Assembly (NCBI RefSeq): GCF_024436035.1
Contig: NZ_JANFNG010000003.1
Location: forward strand, 310,001-374,000
From: Streptomyces humicola
GTDB taxonomy: Bacteria; Actinomycetota; Actinomycetes; Streptomycetales; Streptomycetaceae
Length of the DNA: 64,000 nt
Reading direction: 5' to 3'
Shown piece after piece: positions 50,150 through 59,011 of the stretch (within the stretch, counting starts at the first letter, position 1; every line of letters starts with the position of its first letter). Both the position numbers and the translations under genes were made by a program. The notes below the pieces were generated by a model. It had not been told where the DNA came from. It saw nothing but the letters and a program-made list of their open reading frames with translations, and searched no databases.

Positions 50150-50581
50150 TGGCTCACCTGGGCTTGCGTCGTTGCGTGGTCTCGGTGCCCCCTGTGCCTT
50201 TTCTATCTGCTCCCTCGATTGTGTACGGGCGTGCATGGCCGCTCCAGTTCGCGTTCACTCAAGTGGACGTTGCGCGAAGCGCTCGTTTGAGGGTGGTGGT
50301 GGGCGATGGGGGAGGCTGCGTGGGAGGATGCGCTGGTGTGGGCTGTGGCATGGTCGGGGGCGTGGCTGCGAGGAGCCTTCCCCAGGCTTACCGCGCCGCA
50401 ACCTGTTTGGGCAGGGCGTACTCGCGCGTAGGAATGTGGGACGTCAGATACGGATGAGTAGCCGCGAAAGTGGGGGGCCGTTAGGTCGTTCGGGGGAATC
50501 CTGGCCGGATCGAGGCTTGGGGACGGCTATTGCGGGGCACAGGGGCGAAATGCGTGGCCGCGCGCCGCTACCGTCGAGAGC
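50150..50581. promoter_or_regulatory. 432-nt divergent regulatory region between glgE and glgP
   Basis: No gene is supported here. It must hold promoters for both glgE (minus) and glgP (plus). CTCAA (50258-50262) and TTGAG (50287-50291) form an inverted repeat around GCGC-GAA-GCGC (50272-50282), a possible regulator site 109-142 nt upstream of glgE. The glgP-proximal half is G-rich with no clear -10/-35 pair visible to me. Confidence 0.45.
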
Positions 50582-53230
50582 GTGAAGGCTATCCGTCGTT
50601 TCACTGTCCGTACAGTTCTCCCCGAACCTCTGGTGCCGCTCCGCGAGCTGGCACAGAATTTGCGATGGTCCTGGCACCCGGAAACCCGTGAGCTGCTCCA
50701 GTCCGTCGACCCCGGCGGCTGGCAGGCGGCGGGCGGTGACCCGGTGCGGCTGCTCGGTGCGGTCCCCGCGGAGCGGCTCGACGCGCTCGCCCGGGACCGC
50801 AGGTTCCTGCGGCGGCTCGGCGCCGTCGCAGAGGACCTGACCGATTACCTCACCAATCCCCGTTGGTACCAGGCGGCTCAAGGGGACGGCGCCGAACTGC
50901 CCTCCGCAATCGCCTACTTCTCACCCGAGTTCGGCATCACCGCGGCCCTGCCCCAGTACTCCGGCGGTCTCGGCATCCTCGCCGGCGACCACCTCAAGGC
51001 GGCGAGCGACCTCGGCGTCCCGCTGCTCGGCGTGGGGCTGCTGTACCGGCACGGGTACTTCCGCCAGACGCTCTCGCGCGAGGGCTGGCAGCAGGAGCAC
51101 TATCCCGTCCTCGACCCGCATGAACTGCCGCTGACGCTGCTGCGCGAGGACAGCGGCGTGCCCGCGCCCGTCGTCCTCTCGCTCCCCGGCGGACGCTCGC
51201 TGCGGGCGCACATCTGGAAGGCACAGGTCGGACGGGTCCCGCTGCTGCTCCTCGACTCGGACGTGGAGGAGAACAACCAGAGCGAACGCGAGGTCACCGA
51301 CCGGCTCTACGGCGGCGGGAGCGGGCACCGCCTGCTGCAGGAGATGCTGCTGGGCATCGGCGGTGTCCGAGCGGTCCGCGCATACTGCAGGATCACCGGA
51401 CACCCCGCACCCGAGGTGTTCCACACCAACGAGGGACATGCCGGCTTCCTCGGCCTGGAGCGGATCCGGGAACTGATCAGTGTGCCCAGCGGCTCGGGCG
51501 GGGGGCTCGGGTTCGACGCCGCACTCGAATCCGTCCGCGCCGGAACCGTCTTCACCACCCACACCCCCGTCCCCGCCGGCATCGACCGCTTCGACCGGGA
51601 ACTCGTCGCCCGTCACTTCGGCGACGACGACGGCGAGCTGCCGGGCGTCGACGTCGCCCGGGTGCTCGACCTCGGCACGGAGACCTACACCGGCGGCGAC
51701 CCACAGGTGTTCAACATGGCCGTGATGGGACTGCGCCTCGCCCAGCGGGCCAACGGCGTCAGCATCCTGCACGGGGCGGTCAGCCGCAAGATGTTCGCAG
51801 GCCTGTGGCCCGGGTTCGACCCGGAGGAGGTGCCCATCACCTCGATCACCAACGGCGTCCACGCACCCACCTGGGTCGCGCCCGAGGTGATGCGGCTCGG
51901 CACCCGCCAGATCGGCGTCCAGCGCACCGAGGACGCGCTCGCCGTCGGCGGCGCCGCCCGCTGGGAGGCGGTCGCCGACATCCCCGACTCGGCGATCTGG
52001 GAGCTGCGCAGGACGCTGCGCGAGCAGCTCGTCGAGGAGGTGCGCACCAGGCTGCGCGCGTCGTGGCGGCAGCGCGGCGCCGGGCTCGTCGAACTCGGCT
52101 GGACCGATCAGGTGCTCGACCCGGACGTGCTCACCATCGGCTTCGCCCGCCGCGTGCCCTCGTACAAGCGGCTGACGCTGATGCTGCGCGATCCCGAGCG
52201 CCTCACCGGACTGCTGCTCCATCCGGAGCGGCCGGTGCAGATCGTGGTGGCGGGCAAGGCGCACCCGGCCGACGACGGCGGCAAGCGGCTGATCCAGGAG
52301 CTGGTGCGGTTCGCCGACGACCCGAAGGTGCGCCACCGGATCGTCTTCCTGCCCGACTACGGCATGGCCATGGCGCAGCGGCTCTACCCCGGATGCGACG
52401 TCTGGCTGAACAACCCGCTGCGGCCGCTCGAAGCGTGCGGCACCTCGGGGATGAAGGCGGCGCTCAACGGCTGCCTCAACCTGTCGGTGCTCGACGGCTG
52501 GTGGGACGAGTGGTTCGACGGCGACAACGGCTGGTCCATCCCGACCGCGGACGGCTACTCCGGCAGTGATCCGGACCGCCGCGACGACATCGAGGCCGCG
52601 GCGCTCTACGACCTGATCGAGAACCAGGTCGCGCCGCGCTTCTACGACGTCGGCGAGCGCGGCCTGCCGGAACGCTGGATCGAGATGGTCCGCCACACCC
52701 TGGTCACCCTGGGTCCCAAGGTGCTGGCAGGACGGATGGTGCGCGAGTACGTGGAGGAGCTCTACGCGCCCGCCGCGCGCGCCCACCGCTCGGTCGACCC
52801 GCAGGCCGCCCGGGAGCTCGCGGACTGGAAGGCGGAGGTGCGCCGCCAGTGGGGGCGCGTCGCCATCGACCATGTGGAGACGGGATCGGTCGGCGGCACA
52901 CCGGAGCTGGGCTCCTCGCTCGCACTGCGGGTGCAGGTCACCCTCGGCGACCTGGATCCGCGCGACGTGGACGTCCAGGTGGTCGCCGGGCGCGTCGACG
53001 AGTCCGACAGCATTGCCGATCCGGCGGTCGTCTCGCTCAAACCGGCCGGCCGGCCCGATCTGGACGGCCGCTGGCTGTACGAGGGGCCACTCTCCCTCGA
53101 CCGCACCGGGCCGTTCGGCTACACGGTGCGGGTGCTGCCCGCTCATCCGCTGCTCGCGTCCCCCGCGGAGCTGGGCCTGATCGCGGTGCCGGCGGAGACC
53201 GCCGGGATGACGGCCGGGCTGCTGCGGTAG
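50582..53230 (+). CDS. glgP: Alpha-glucan (glycogen/maltodextrin) phosphorylase
   Basis: An 882-residue phosphorylase of the actinobacterial/archaeal type, with an N-terminal DUF3417-like region (LPEPLVPLRELAQNLRWSWHPETRELL). The body has FSPEFGITAALPQYSGGLGILAGDH, EVFHTNEGHAGFLGLERI, SYKRLTL and the PLP-binding K625 in ACGTSGMKAALNG. It releases glucose-1-phosphate from alpha-1,4-glucan with phosphate. In GlgE-type clusters related enzymes can also use maltose-1-phosphate-linked glucans. The start is GTG at 50582. It is transcribed away from glgE. Confidence 0.92.
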   Translation: MKAIRRFTVRTVLPEPLVPLRELAQNLRWSWHPETRELLQSVDPGGWQAAGGDPVRLLGAVPAERLDALARDRRFLRRLGAVAEDLTDYLTNPRWYQAAQGDGAELPSAIAYFSPEFGITAALPQYSGGLGILAGDHLKAASDLGVPLLGVGLLYRHGYFRQTLSREGWQQEHYPVLDPHELPLTLLREDSGVPAPVVLSLPGGRSLRAHIWKAQVGRVPLLLLDSDVEENNQSEREVTDRLYGGGSGHRLLQEMLLGIGGVRAVRAYCRITGHPAPEVFHTNEGHAGFLGLERIRELISVPSGSGGGLGFDAALESVRAGTVFTTHTPVPAGIDRFDRELVARHFGDDDGELPGVDVARVLDLGTETYTGGDPQVFNMAVMGLRLAQRANGVSILHGAVSRKMFAGLWPGFDPEEVPITSITNGVHAPTWVAPEVMRLGTRQIGVQRTEDALAVGGAARWEAVADIPDSAIWELRRTLREQLVEEVRTRLRASWRQRGAGLVELGWTDQVLDPDVLTIGFARRVPSYKRLTLMLRDPERLTGLLLHPERPVQIVVAGKAHPADDGGKRLIQELVRFADDPKVRHRIVFLPDYGMAMAQRLYPGCDVWLNNPLRPLEACGTSGMKAALNGCLNLSVLDGWWDEWFDGDNGWSIPTADGYSGSDPDRRDDIEAAALYDLIENQVAPRFYDVGERGLPERWIEMVRHTLVTLGPKVLAGRMVREYVEELYAPAARAHRSVDPQAARELADWKAEVRRQWGRVAIDHVETGSVGGTPELGSSLALRVQVTLGDLDPRDVDVQVVAGRVDESDSIADPAVVSLKPAGRPDLDGRWLYEGPLSLDRTGPFGYTVRVLPAHPLLASPAELGLIAVPAETAGMTAGLLR

Positions 53231-53280
53231 GGGTAGGGGGCGCTCGGGCGGGGAGCGTGGAGGCGGTGCGCAATGACGCG

Positions 53281-53307
53281 CGCCGCCTCCGCCGCCTCCG
53301 CCGCCTC
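53281..53307. repeat. Three tandem copies of a 9-bp unit
   Basis: CGCCGCCTC is repeated three times without change in the glgP-amtB gap. It is likely a replication-slippage product. Confidence 0.85.
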
Positions 53308-53355
53308 CGCAGGCCTGAGACAGCGGCGGTGAGGAACAATTTGCGCGCCCGCAAT

Positions 53356-53377
53356 GTGACCGGAACCACTCGGAAAC
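53356..53377 (+). promoter_or_regulatory. Possible GlnR-type box before amtB
   Basis: GGAAC-N6-GAAAC (53362-53377), preceded by GTGAC (53356-53360), resembles the actinobacterial GlnR pattern GTNAC-N6-GAAAC with one mismatch, 73-94 nt before the transporter start. The fit is weak. Confidence 0.3.
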
Positions 53378-53449
53378 CGATCAAGGACGACTCTGCGGTG
53401 CGTCACGCCGCAAGAGCGGCACCGCTTCTCCCGAGGGAGATGATCGACG

Positions 53450-54919
53450 GTGATCCCTTATCCGAGCTGGCTCAACTCTGGTGACAATACATGGCAGCTG
53501 GTCGCTGCCACTCTCGTGGGACTGATGAGTCTTCCGGGCATCGCGGTGCTCTACGGGGGTCTTGTCCAGCGCAAATGGGTGGTGAACACCATGCTCATGG
53601 CGTTCACCGCCTTCTCCCTCGTGCTCGTGTGCTGGGTGCTGTGGGAATTCAAGATGGGATTCGGACAGTCCTGGGCTCCCAGCAGCTGGTGGGGGATATT
53701 CGGGTCCTTCATCGGAAAGCCGGGTCCGATCACCGGGTCGCACGCCGAGATGCAGCAGGCGAACATCCCTCTGCTCAGCAGCGGCATGCCGGCCTTCCGC
53801 TTTCCGCAGACCACGCTTGCCTACTTCCAGTTCGTCTTCGCCGCGATCACGCCGCTGCTCTTCCTCGGCAGCGTGATCGGCCGGATGAGTTTCAAGGTGT
53901 GGCTGCTTTTCGTCCCCCTGTGGTCGACGATTGTCTACAGCGTCGACGCCTTCCTGCTGTGGGGCGGCGGCTGGTGGGCGCAGAAGGGCGCCCTCGACTA
54001 CTCCGGCGGTTATGTGATCCACCTGTCCGCCGGCGTCTCCGGGTTCGTCGCGGCAGCGGTGATCGGGCCTCGGCTAGCCCGCGACCGTTCGCACGCCGTG
54101 CCCAACAACCTGCCGATGATCGCTGTCGGCGCCGGCATCCTGTGGCTCGGCTGGAACGGCTTCAACGGCGGCGACATGTACTTCGGTGGCCAGAACGCCG
54201 CGGCCGCTGTGCTCAACACCAACCTCGCCACCGCCGTCGCCCTGCTGACCTGGCTGATCTGGGACATGCTCGCCGGACCACAGCGCAAGCCCACCTTCCT
54301 CGGCGCCATCAACGGCATGATCACGGGTCTGGTCGCCATCACCCCGGCAGCCGGGTTCGTCACCGGCTACGGGGCGATCTTCATCGGCCTGATCTCCTCG
54401 ACGATCGTCTGGTTCGCGTGGAACAAGCTCTCCAAGGTCTGGCCGTTCAACCGGGTGGACGACGCCCTCGGCGTGATCTACACCCACGGTATCGCGGGGC
54501 TCTCCGGTGGTCTGCTCGTAGGTGTCTTCGCCTCCTCCGCGATGGCCGTCTACTACGGCAAGGACGGCAAGTCGATCGCCGTGTCCGCCAGCGGCTGGCT
54601 CGACGGCAACCCCCAGCAGCTGTGGAAGCAGGCCGGGGCCGCTGCCACGGTGATCGTCTGGTCCGCCGTCATGACCTTCCTCATCCTCAAGTTCCTCGGC
54701 CTGTTCATGAAGCTGCGGGCCCCGGACGAGGTACTGGAGTCCGGCGACCTCGCCATCCATGACGAGGAGGCCTACCCGACGGAGACCGCGGTCGCCGTCG
54801 GCGTCGGCGCCGCAGCCGAGGCGAAACCGGCGGGCGCCACGGCCGTCACGGCCACAGGCTCGCCGGGCGAGCGGGTGGAAGCGGCCAGGCGCTCCGGCGA
54901 CCCCGGCTCAACGGCCTGA
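53450..54919 (+). CDS. amtB: Ammonium transporter (Amt family)
   Basis: A 489-residue membrane protein with eleven spans. The two pore histidine motifs are present (DYSGGYVIHLSAGVSG and YTHGIAGLSGG), with the conserved Asp of DYSGG. The extracytoplasmic loop after span 2 is expanded (FKMGFGQSWAPSSWWGIFG...). The cytoplasmic tail is long and acidic/Ala-rich from about residue 425. It imports ammonium. The GTG at 53450 follows GAGGGAGATGATCGAC. A PII-like gene follows after 10 nt, the usual amtB-glnK pairing in reversed order. Confidence 0.92.
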   Translation: MIPYPSWLNSGDNTWQLVAATLVGLMSLPGIAVLYGGLVQRKWVVNTMLMAFTAFSLVLVCWVLWEFKMGFGQSWAPSSWWGIFGSFIGKPGPITGSHAEMQQANIPLLSSGMPAFRFPQTTLAYFQFVFAAITPLLFLGSVIGRMSFKVWLLFVPLWSTIVYSVDAFLLWGGGWWAQKGALDYSGGYVIHLSAGVSGFVAAAVIGPRLARDRSHAVPNNLPMIAVGAGILWLGWNGFNGGDMYFGGQNAAAAVLNTNLATAVALLTWLIWDMLAGPQRKPTFLGAINGMITGLVAITPAAGFVTGYGAIFIGLISSTIVWFAWNKLSKVWPFNRVDDALGVIYTHGIAGLSGGLLVGVFASSAMAVYYGKDGKSIAVSASGWLDGNPQQLWKQAGAAATVIVWSAVMTFLILKFLGLFMKLRAPDEVLESGDLAIHDEEAYPTETAVAVGVGAAAEAKPAGATAVTATGSPGERVEAARRSGDPGSTA

Positions 54920-54929
54920 GCGGGCCCCG

Positions 54930-55265
54930 ATGAGGCTGGTCACCGCGGTACTCCCCCCGCACCGGGTGCCCGACGTCGTCAAGGCCCTGCAGTCCTTCGG
55001 TGTGCGAGGCCTGACCGTCAGCGAGGTGCAGGGCTACGACGGATACACGGCGCGGACCGAGGTCTACCGCGGCGCTCGATACCGCGTCGATGTGACCCCG
55101 CTGCTCCGCCTCGACGTCCTCACCCTCGACTTCGACGCCGCCGACCTCGTCCGTGTGATCCGCTCGGCCGGGGCCCGCGGCACGGGGGGCGGAGTGGTGT
55201 GGACGGTGCCGGTGGACAACGTTGTACGGATCCGAACGAGGGAGAGCGGACCCGACGCGGTGTAG
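54930..55265 (+). CDS. Atypical PII-like nitrogen regulatory protein
   Basis: A 111-residue PII-fold protein starting MRLVTAVLPPHRVPDVVKAL. The T-loop region keeps the tyrosine (TEVYRG, Y46, equivalent to Tyr51) and YRVDVTP. The ATP B-loop, normally TGKIGDGK, reads GARGTGGGV, so both lysines are missing and only one Arg remains; the C-terminal RIRT (R100, R102) is kept. This suggests altered ATP/2-oxoglutarate response. It follows amtB by 10 nt and presumably docks onto that transporter. Confidence 0.85.
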   Translation: MRLVTAVLPPHRVPDVVKALQSFGVRGLTVSEVQGYDGYTARTEVYRGARYRVDVTPLLRLDVLTLDFDAADLVRVIRSAGARGTGGGVVWTVPVDNVVRIRTRESGPDAV

Positions 55266-55296
55266 GACAGGGCTCGGCGGCTCGCACCGGCACCGG

Positions 55297-57147
55297 TCAC
55301 ACCAGGCTGTCCTCCCAGGCCTGGTGGAGGCCGGCGAACCGGCCGTCGCCGCCGATGAGTTCGGCCGGGGAGCCGTCCTCGACGATCCGGCCGGACTCCA
55401 TCACCAGCACCCGGTCGGCGATCTCGACCGTCGACAGGCGGTGCGCGATGATCACAGCGGTGCGGCCGCGCAGAACCGTGCGCATCGCGCGCTGCACCGC
55501 CCGCTCACCGGGCACGTCGAGCGATGAGGTCGCCTCGTCGAGGATGAGCACGCCGGGATCGGCGAGCAGCGCGCGGGCGAACGCCACCAACTGCCGCTGA
55601 CCGGCCGAGATCCGGCCGCCCCGCTTGCGTACGTCAGTGTCATAGCCGTCCGGAAGCGCGGCGATGAAGTCGTGGGCGCCGATAGCTTTCGCCGCCCCCT
55701 CGATCTCGTCGGGGGTCGCGTCCGGGTTGCCGAGCGCGATGTTCTCCGCCACCGTCCCCGAGAAGAGGAACGATTCCTGAGTCACCATCACGACACCCCG
55801 CCGCAGCTCGGGCCCGGCGAGCTCACGCAGGTCCACACCGTCGAGCGTGACCCGGCCGCCCGTCGGGTCGTAGAAGCGGGCGAGCAGCTTGGCGAGCGTG
55901 GACTTGCCCGCACCCGTCGCCCCGACGACGGCGATGGTCTGCCCCGCAGGCAGCGTCAGGTCGAAGCGCGGCAGCACCTCACCGCCCGTACGGTAGGCGA
56001 AGCGCACCCCCTCGAAGGCAACCGCCCTCCCGGGCCGCCCCGCTTCGCGCTGCGGGAGCGCACGCGGCGCGGACGGCTCCGGAACCGAGGGGCTCTGGGC
56101 GAGCAGCCCCGCGATCTTGTCGAGCGAAGCGGCCGCAGACTGCCAGGAGTTGAGGAACATCCCCAGCGGGTCGATCGGCGCGTACAGCCGCCGCAGATAC
56201 AGCACGAAGGCGGCGAGCACCCCGAGTTCGAGCGAGCCGGACGCCACGCGGTAGGCGCCCCAGAGCACCACAAGCGTTACCGATGTGTTGGCGATCAGCC
56301 AGGAGCTGACGGTGAACCGGCCCATCTCCAGTATCGCGTCACCGTTGGCCCGCCGGTGGACGCGGTTGAGCGCATTGAACGCCTCGTCGTTGGCGCTCTC
56401 CCTGCGGAACGCCTGAACCGGCCGGATGCCGTTCATGGTCTCGGTGAAGCGGACGATGACCGCGGCCATCGCAGCGGACCGGGCGGTGTAGGCACGTTTG
56501 GAGCGGCGCCGGAAGCGCTGGACGGAGACCACCAGCGGAATCGCCGTCGCCAGCGCGAACAGCCCGAGCCCCCAGTCGAGATAGACCAGCACACCCGCGA
56601 TGAACAGCACCGACAGGCCGACATTGAGCAGCTCCTGCAGCCCCTCGGTGAGCAGCTCGCGGATCGCCTCCACGTCGGAGGTGGCGCGGGCGATGATCCG
56701 GCCCGAGGTGTAGCGCTCGTGGAAGTCCAGGCCCAGCGCCTGGGCATGGCGGAAGATCCTGCCGCGCAGTTCGAGCAGCACATCCTGGCTGACGATGCCT
56801 GCGACGCGGATGAAGGTGCGCTGCAGTACCCCCGCGACGATCGCCGCGCCCACGTATCCGCCGGCCACGGCGAACAGCGGGCCGCTGTCGTGCCTGCCGA
56901 GCGCCGGGATGGCCCGGTCGATCGCCATCGCCACGATCAGCGGCCCGGCCTGCACGGCGGCCTGCTGGATCACCAGCACCACCGCGGCGAACCACACCCG
57001 TGCCCTGTGCGGACCGGCGAGCTCGCGCAGCAGCGCGCGGGAGGCGCCGCGCGGCGACGGCAGCAGATCGCGGTCGTAGGGGTCGTCCGCCGCCGCGCCG
57101 CGTTCGTCGTCGGCCTGGTCGGTGGGCGGTTGCGTGACGGAGGTCAT
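55297..57147 (-). CDS. ABC exporter half-transporter with canonical catalytic glutamate
   Basis: A 616-residue half-transporter of the multidrug/lipid exporter type: six spans (about 45-340) and a nucleotide domain with Walker A GATGAGKST, Q-loop MVTQESFLFSGT, Walker B LILDEATSSLD with E538, and the H-loop AHRLST. The signature is ISAGQRQ rather than LSGGQ. The ATG at 57147 overlaps the stop of the partner gene by 4 nt, so the two form a heterodimer. The substrate is unknown. Confidence 0.92.
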   Translation of the reverse strand: MTSVTQPPTDQADDERGAAADDPYDRDLLPSPRGASRALLRELAGPHRARVWFAAVVLVIQQAAVQAGPLIVAMAIDRAIPALGRHDSGPLFAVAGGYVGAAIVAGVLQRTFIRVAGIVSQDVLLELRGRIFRHAQALGLDFHERYTSGRIIARATSDVEAIRELLTEGLQELLNVGLSVLFIAGVLVYLDWGLGLFALATAIPLVVSVQRFRRRSKRAYTARSAAMAAVIVRFTETMNGIRPVQAFRRESANDEAFNALNRVHRRANGDAILEMGRFTVSSWLIANTSVTLVVLWGAYRVASGSLELGVLAAFVLYLRRLYAPIDPLGMFLNSWQSAAASLDKIAGLLAQSPSVPEPSAPRALPQREAGRPGRAVAFEGVRFAYRTGGEVLPRFDLTLPAGQTIAVVGATGAGKSTLAKLLARFYDPTGGRVTLDGVDLRELAGPELRRGVVMVTQESFLFSGTVAENIALGNPDATPDEIEGAAKAIGAHDFIAALPDGYDTDVRKRGGRISAGQRQLVAFARALLADPGVLILDEATSSLDVPGERAVQRAMRTVLRGRTAVIIAHRLSTVEIADRVLVMESGRIVEDGSPAELIGGDGRFAGLHQAWEDSLV

Positions 57148-58967
57148 CGGGCCGTACTCCCTTCGGCATCGGCGGGCGCGCGGTGTGCCCCGTCGGATCC
57201 CGACATCAGCCATCGGTACTCGGCGCTGATGCCCAGCAGTTCGCGGTGGGTGCCGACCGCCGCGATCCGGCCGTCGGCGAGCAGCGCCACCCGGTCGGCG
57301 AGCATCACGGTCGACGGCCGGTGGGCGACGACGAGGGCGGTGGTGGTGGCGAGCACCTGCCGAAGCGCCGCCTCCACCAAGGCCTCCGTGTGCACGTCGA
57401 GCGCCGACAGCGGGTCGTCGAGGACGAGAAAGCGCGGGCGCCCTACCACCGCCCGGGCCAGCGCGAGCCGTTGCCGCTGTCCGCCGGACAGGCTCAGCCC
57501 CTGCTCGCCCACCTGGGTCTCCACGCCCTGTGGCAGCTCGTGCACGAAGCCGCACTGGGCGATCTCCAGGGCGCGCAGCAGATCCGCATCGCTCGCCTCC
57601 TCCGCGCCCATCAGCACGTTCTCGCGCACGCTCGCCGAGAACAGAGTCGGCTCCTCGAACGCGGTCGAGACCAGGGCCCGCAGCCGGGCGCGGGTCATCC
57701 CGGCCGTATCCGCGCCGTCGAGGGTGATGCGGCCGCCTGTCGCCTCGTACAGCCTTGGGATAAGCGCGGTCAGCGAGGTCTTTCCGGAGCCGGTGGCGCC
57801 GACGAGCGCCATCGTCTCGCCGGTGCGGATGTGCAGGTCGACGCCGGTGAGCAGGTCGGGCGAGTGCGGCGGAGCATCCGGGTAGCGGAATCTGACGCCG
57901 CTGAAGCGGATCCCGCCGGAGCCGGAGGTCTCCTCCTCGTCGTTCCCGGTCTCGGGCGGCTCGGCCGCGTCCATCACCTCGAAGTAGCGGTCCGACGCGG
58001 TCGCCGACTCGTTGCTGATCGACAGCAGCCAGCCGATCGACTCGATCGGCCAGCGCAGGGCCAGCGCGGTGGAGAGGAAGGCGACGAGAGTGCCCGCCGA
58101 CAGCGAGCCGTGGGCGACCTGCACACAGCCGACGAAGAGCGCCGCACCGAGCGCCATGTCCGGCAGCCCGGTGATCAGCGCCCAGATGTCGGCGAGCAGC
58201 CAGGCCTTGCGAAGTTCGGTGCCGCGCAGTTCGTGCGACTGGCGGCGGAAGGCGCGCGCCTGGCTGCGGTGGCGCCCGAACGCCTTGATGATGCGGATGC
58301 CGAGCACCGACTCCTCGACCAGTGTGGTCAGATCGCCGATCTGGTCCTGGGCGCGGCGCGCCGCGAGCGAGTACCGCGCCTCGAAGTACGCACACATGAC
58401 CACCAGCGGGACCGCAGGCACCAGCAGCACCAGGCCGAGCGTCCACTGCTGGCTCAACAGGATCCCGAAGCCGACGAGGATCGTCGTGGAGTTGACGGCG
58501 AGGAAGACCAGCGGGAACGTCAGGAACATCCTGACGATCTGCAGGTCGTTGGTGCCGCGCGAGAGCAACTGACCCGATCCCCACCGATCGTGGAAGGCGA
58601 CCGGAAGCCGCTGCAGATGCCGGTACAGGTCCGCTCGCATCCGTGCTTCGAGCCCTGCCATCGGCCGTGCCACCAGCCACCGCCGCACCCCGAACAGGCC
58701 CGCCTCCAGCAGCCCGAGCAGCAGCACCAGCCCGCCGCCGAGCCACACCCCGGAAGGATCCCGGCGCGCGACCGGCCCGTCCACGATCCACTTCAGCACC
58801 AGCGGGATCAGCAACGACAGGCACGACGCGACCACCGCCACGCACGCGGAGCCGAAGAGCCGAAGCCCCACCGGCCTGACGTACGGCCACAGCCTGACCA
58901 GCGACCGCACCGCGGATCTGTCCCCCGCGGGCCGTTCCTCGGTTGATGTCAACGTTGTCTCGGCCAC
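57144..58967 (-). CDS. ABC exporter half-transporter with degenerate Walker B
   Basis: A 607-residue partner of the next gene. It has six spans, Walker A GATGSGKTS, signature LSLSGGQRQR and H-loop AHRPST, but Walker B reads LVLDDPLSALD: the catalytic Glu is Asp (D518). With its partner this predicts one consensus and one degenerate ATP site, as in TM287/288. The only usable start is GTG 58967 (VAETTLTSTEE); the ribosome binding site is poor. It lies 44 nt after glgX on the opposite side of a short gap. Confidence 0.92.
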   Translation of the reverse strand: MAETTLTSTEERPAGDRSAVRSLVRLWPYVRPVGLRLFGSACVAVVASCLSLLIPLVLKWIVDGPVARRDPSGVWLGGGLVLLLGLLEAGLFGVRRWLVARPMAGLEARMRADLYRHLQRLPVAFHDRWGSGQLLSRGTNDLQIVRMFLTFPLVFLAVNSTTILVGFGILLSQQWTLGLVLLVPAVPLVVMCAYFEARYSLAARRAQDQIGDLTTLVEESVLGIRIIKAFGRHRSQARAFRRQSHELRGTELRKAWLLADIWALITGLPDMALGAALFVGCVQVAHGSLSAGTLVAFLSTALALRWPIESIGWLLSISNESATASDRYFEVMDAAEPPETGNDEEETSGSGGIRFSGVRFRYPDAPPHSPDLLTGVDLHIRTGETMALVGATGSGKTSLTALIPRLYEATGGRITLDGADTAGMTRARLRALVSTAFEEPTLFSASVRENVLMGAEEASDADLLRALEIAQCGFVHELPQGVETQVGEQGLSLSGGQRQRLALARAVVGRPRFLVLDDPLSALDVHTEALVEAALRQVLATTTALVVAHRPSTVMLADRVALLADGRIAAVGTHRELLGISAEYRWLMSGSDGAHRAPADAEGSTAR

Positions 58968-59011
58968 AGTTCGAGAGACTACGGGCGACCACTGACAATG
59001 CTCACCTGGTT

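Noticed and set aside
50921-53146. 741-codon minus-strand frame opposite glgP
   Set aside because: An antisense artefact of high third-position GC; glgP has complete catalytic motifs on the plus strand.
53281-53307. Short tandem repeat considered as a CRISPR or minisatellite array
   Set aside because: Only three 9-bp units, without spacers; simple slippage explains it.
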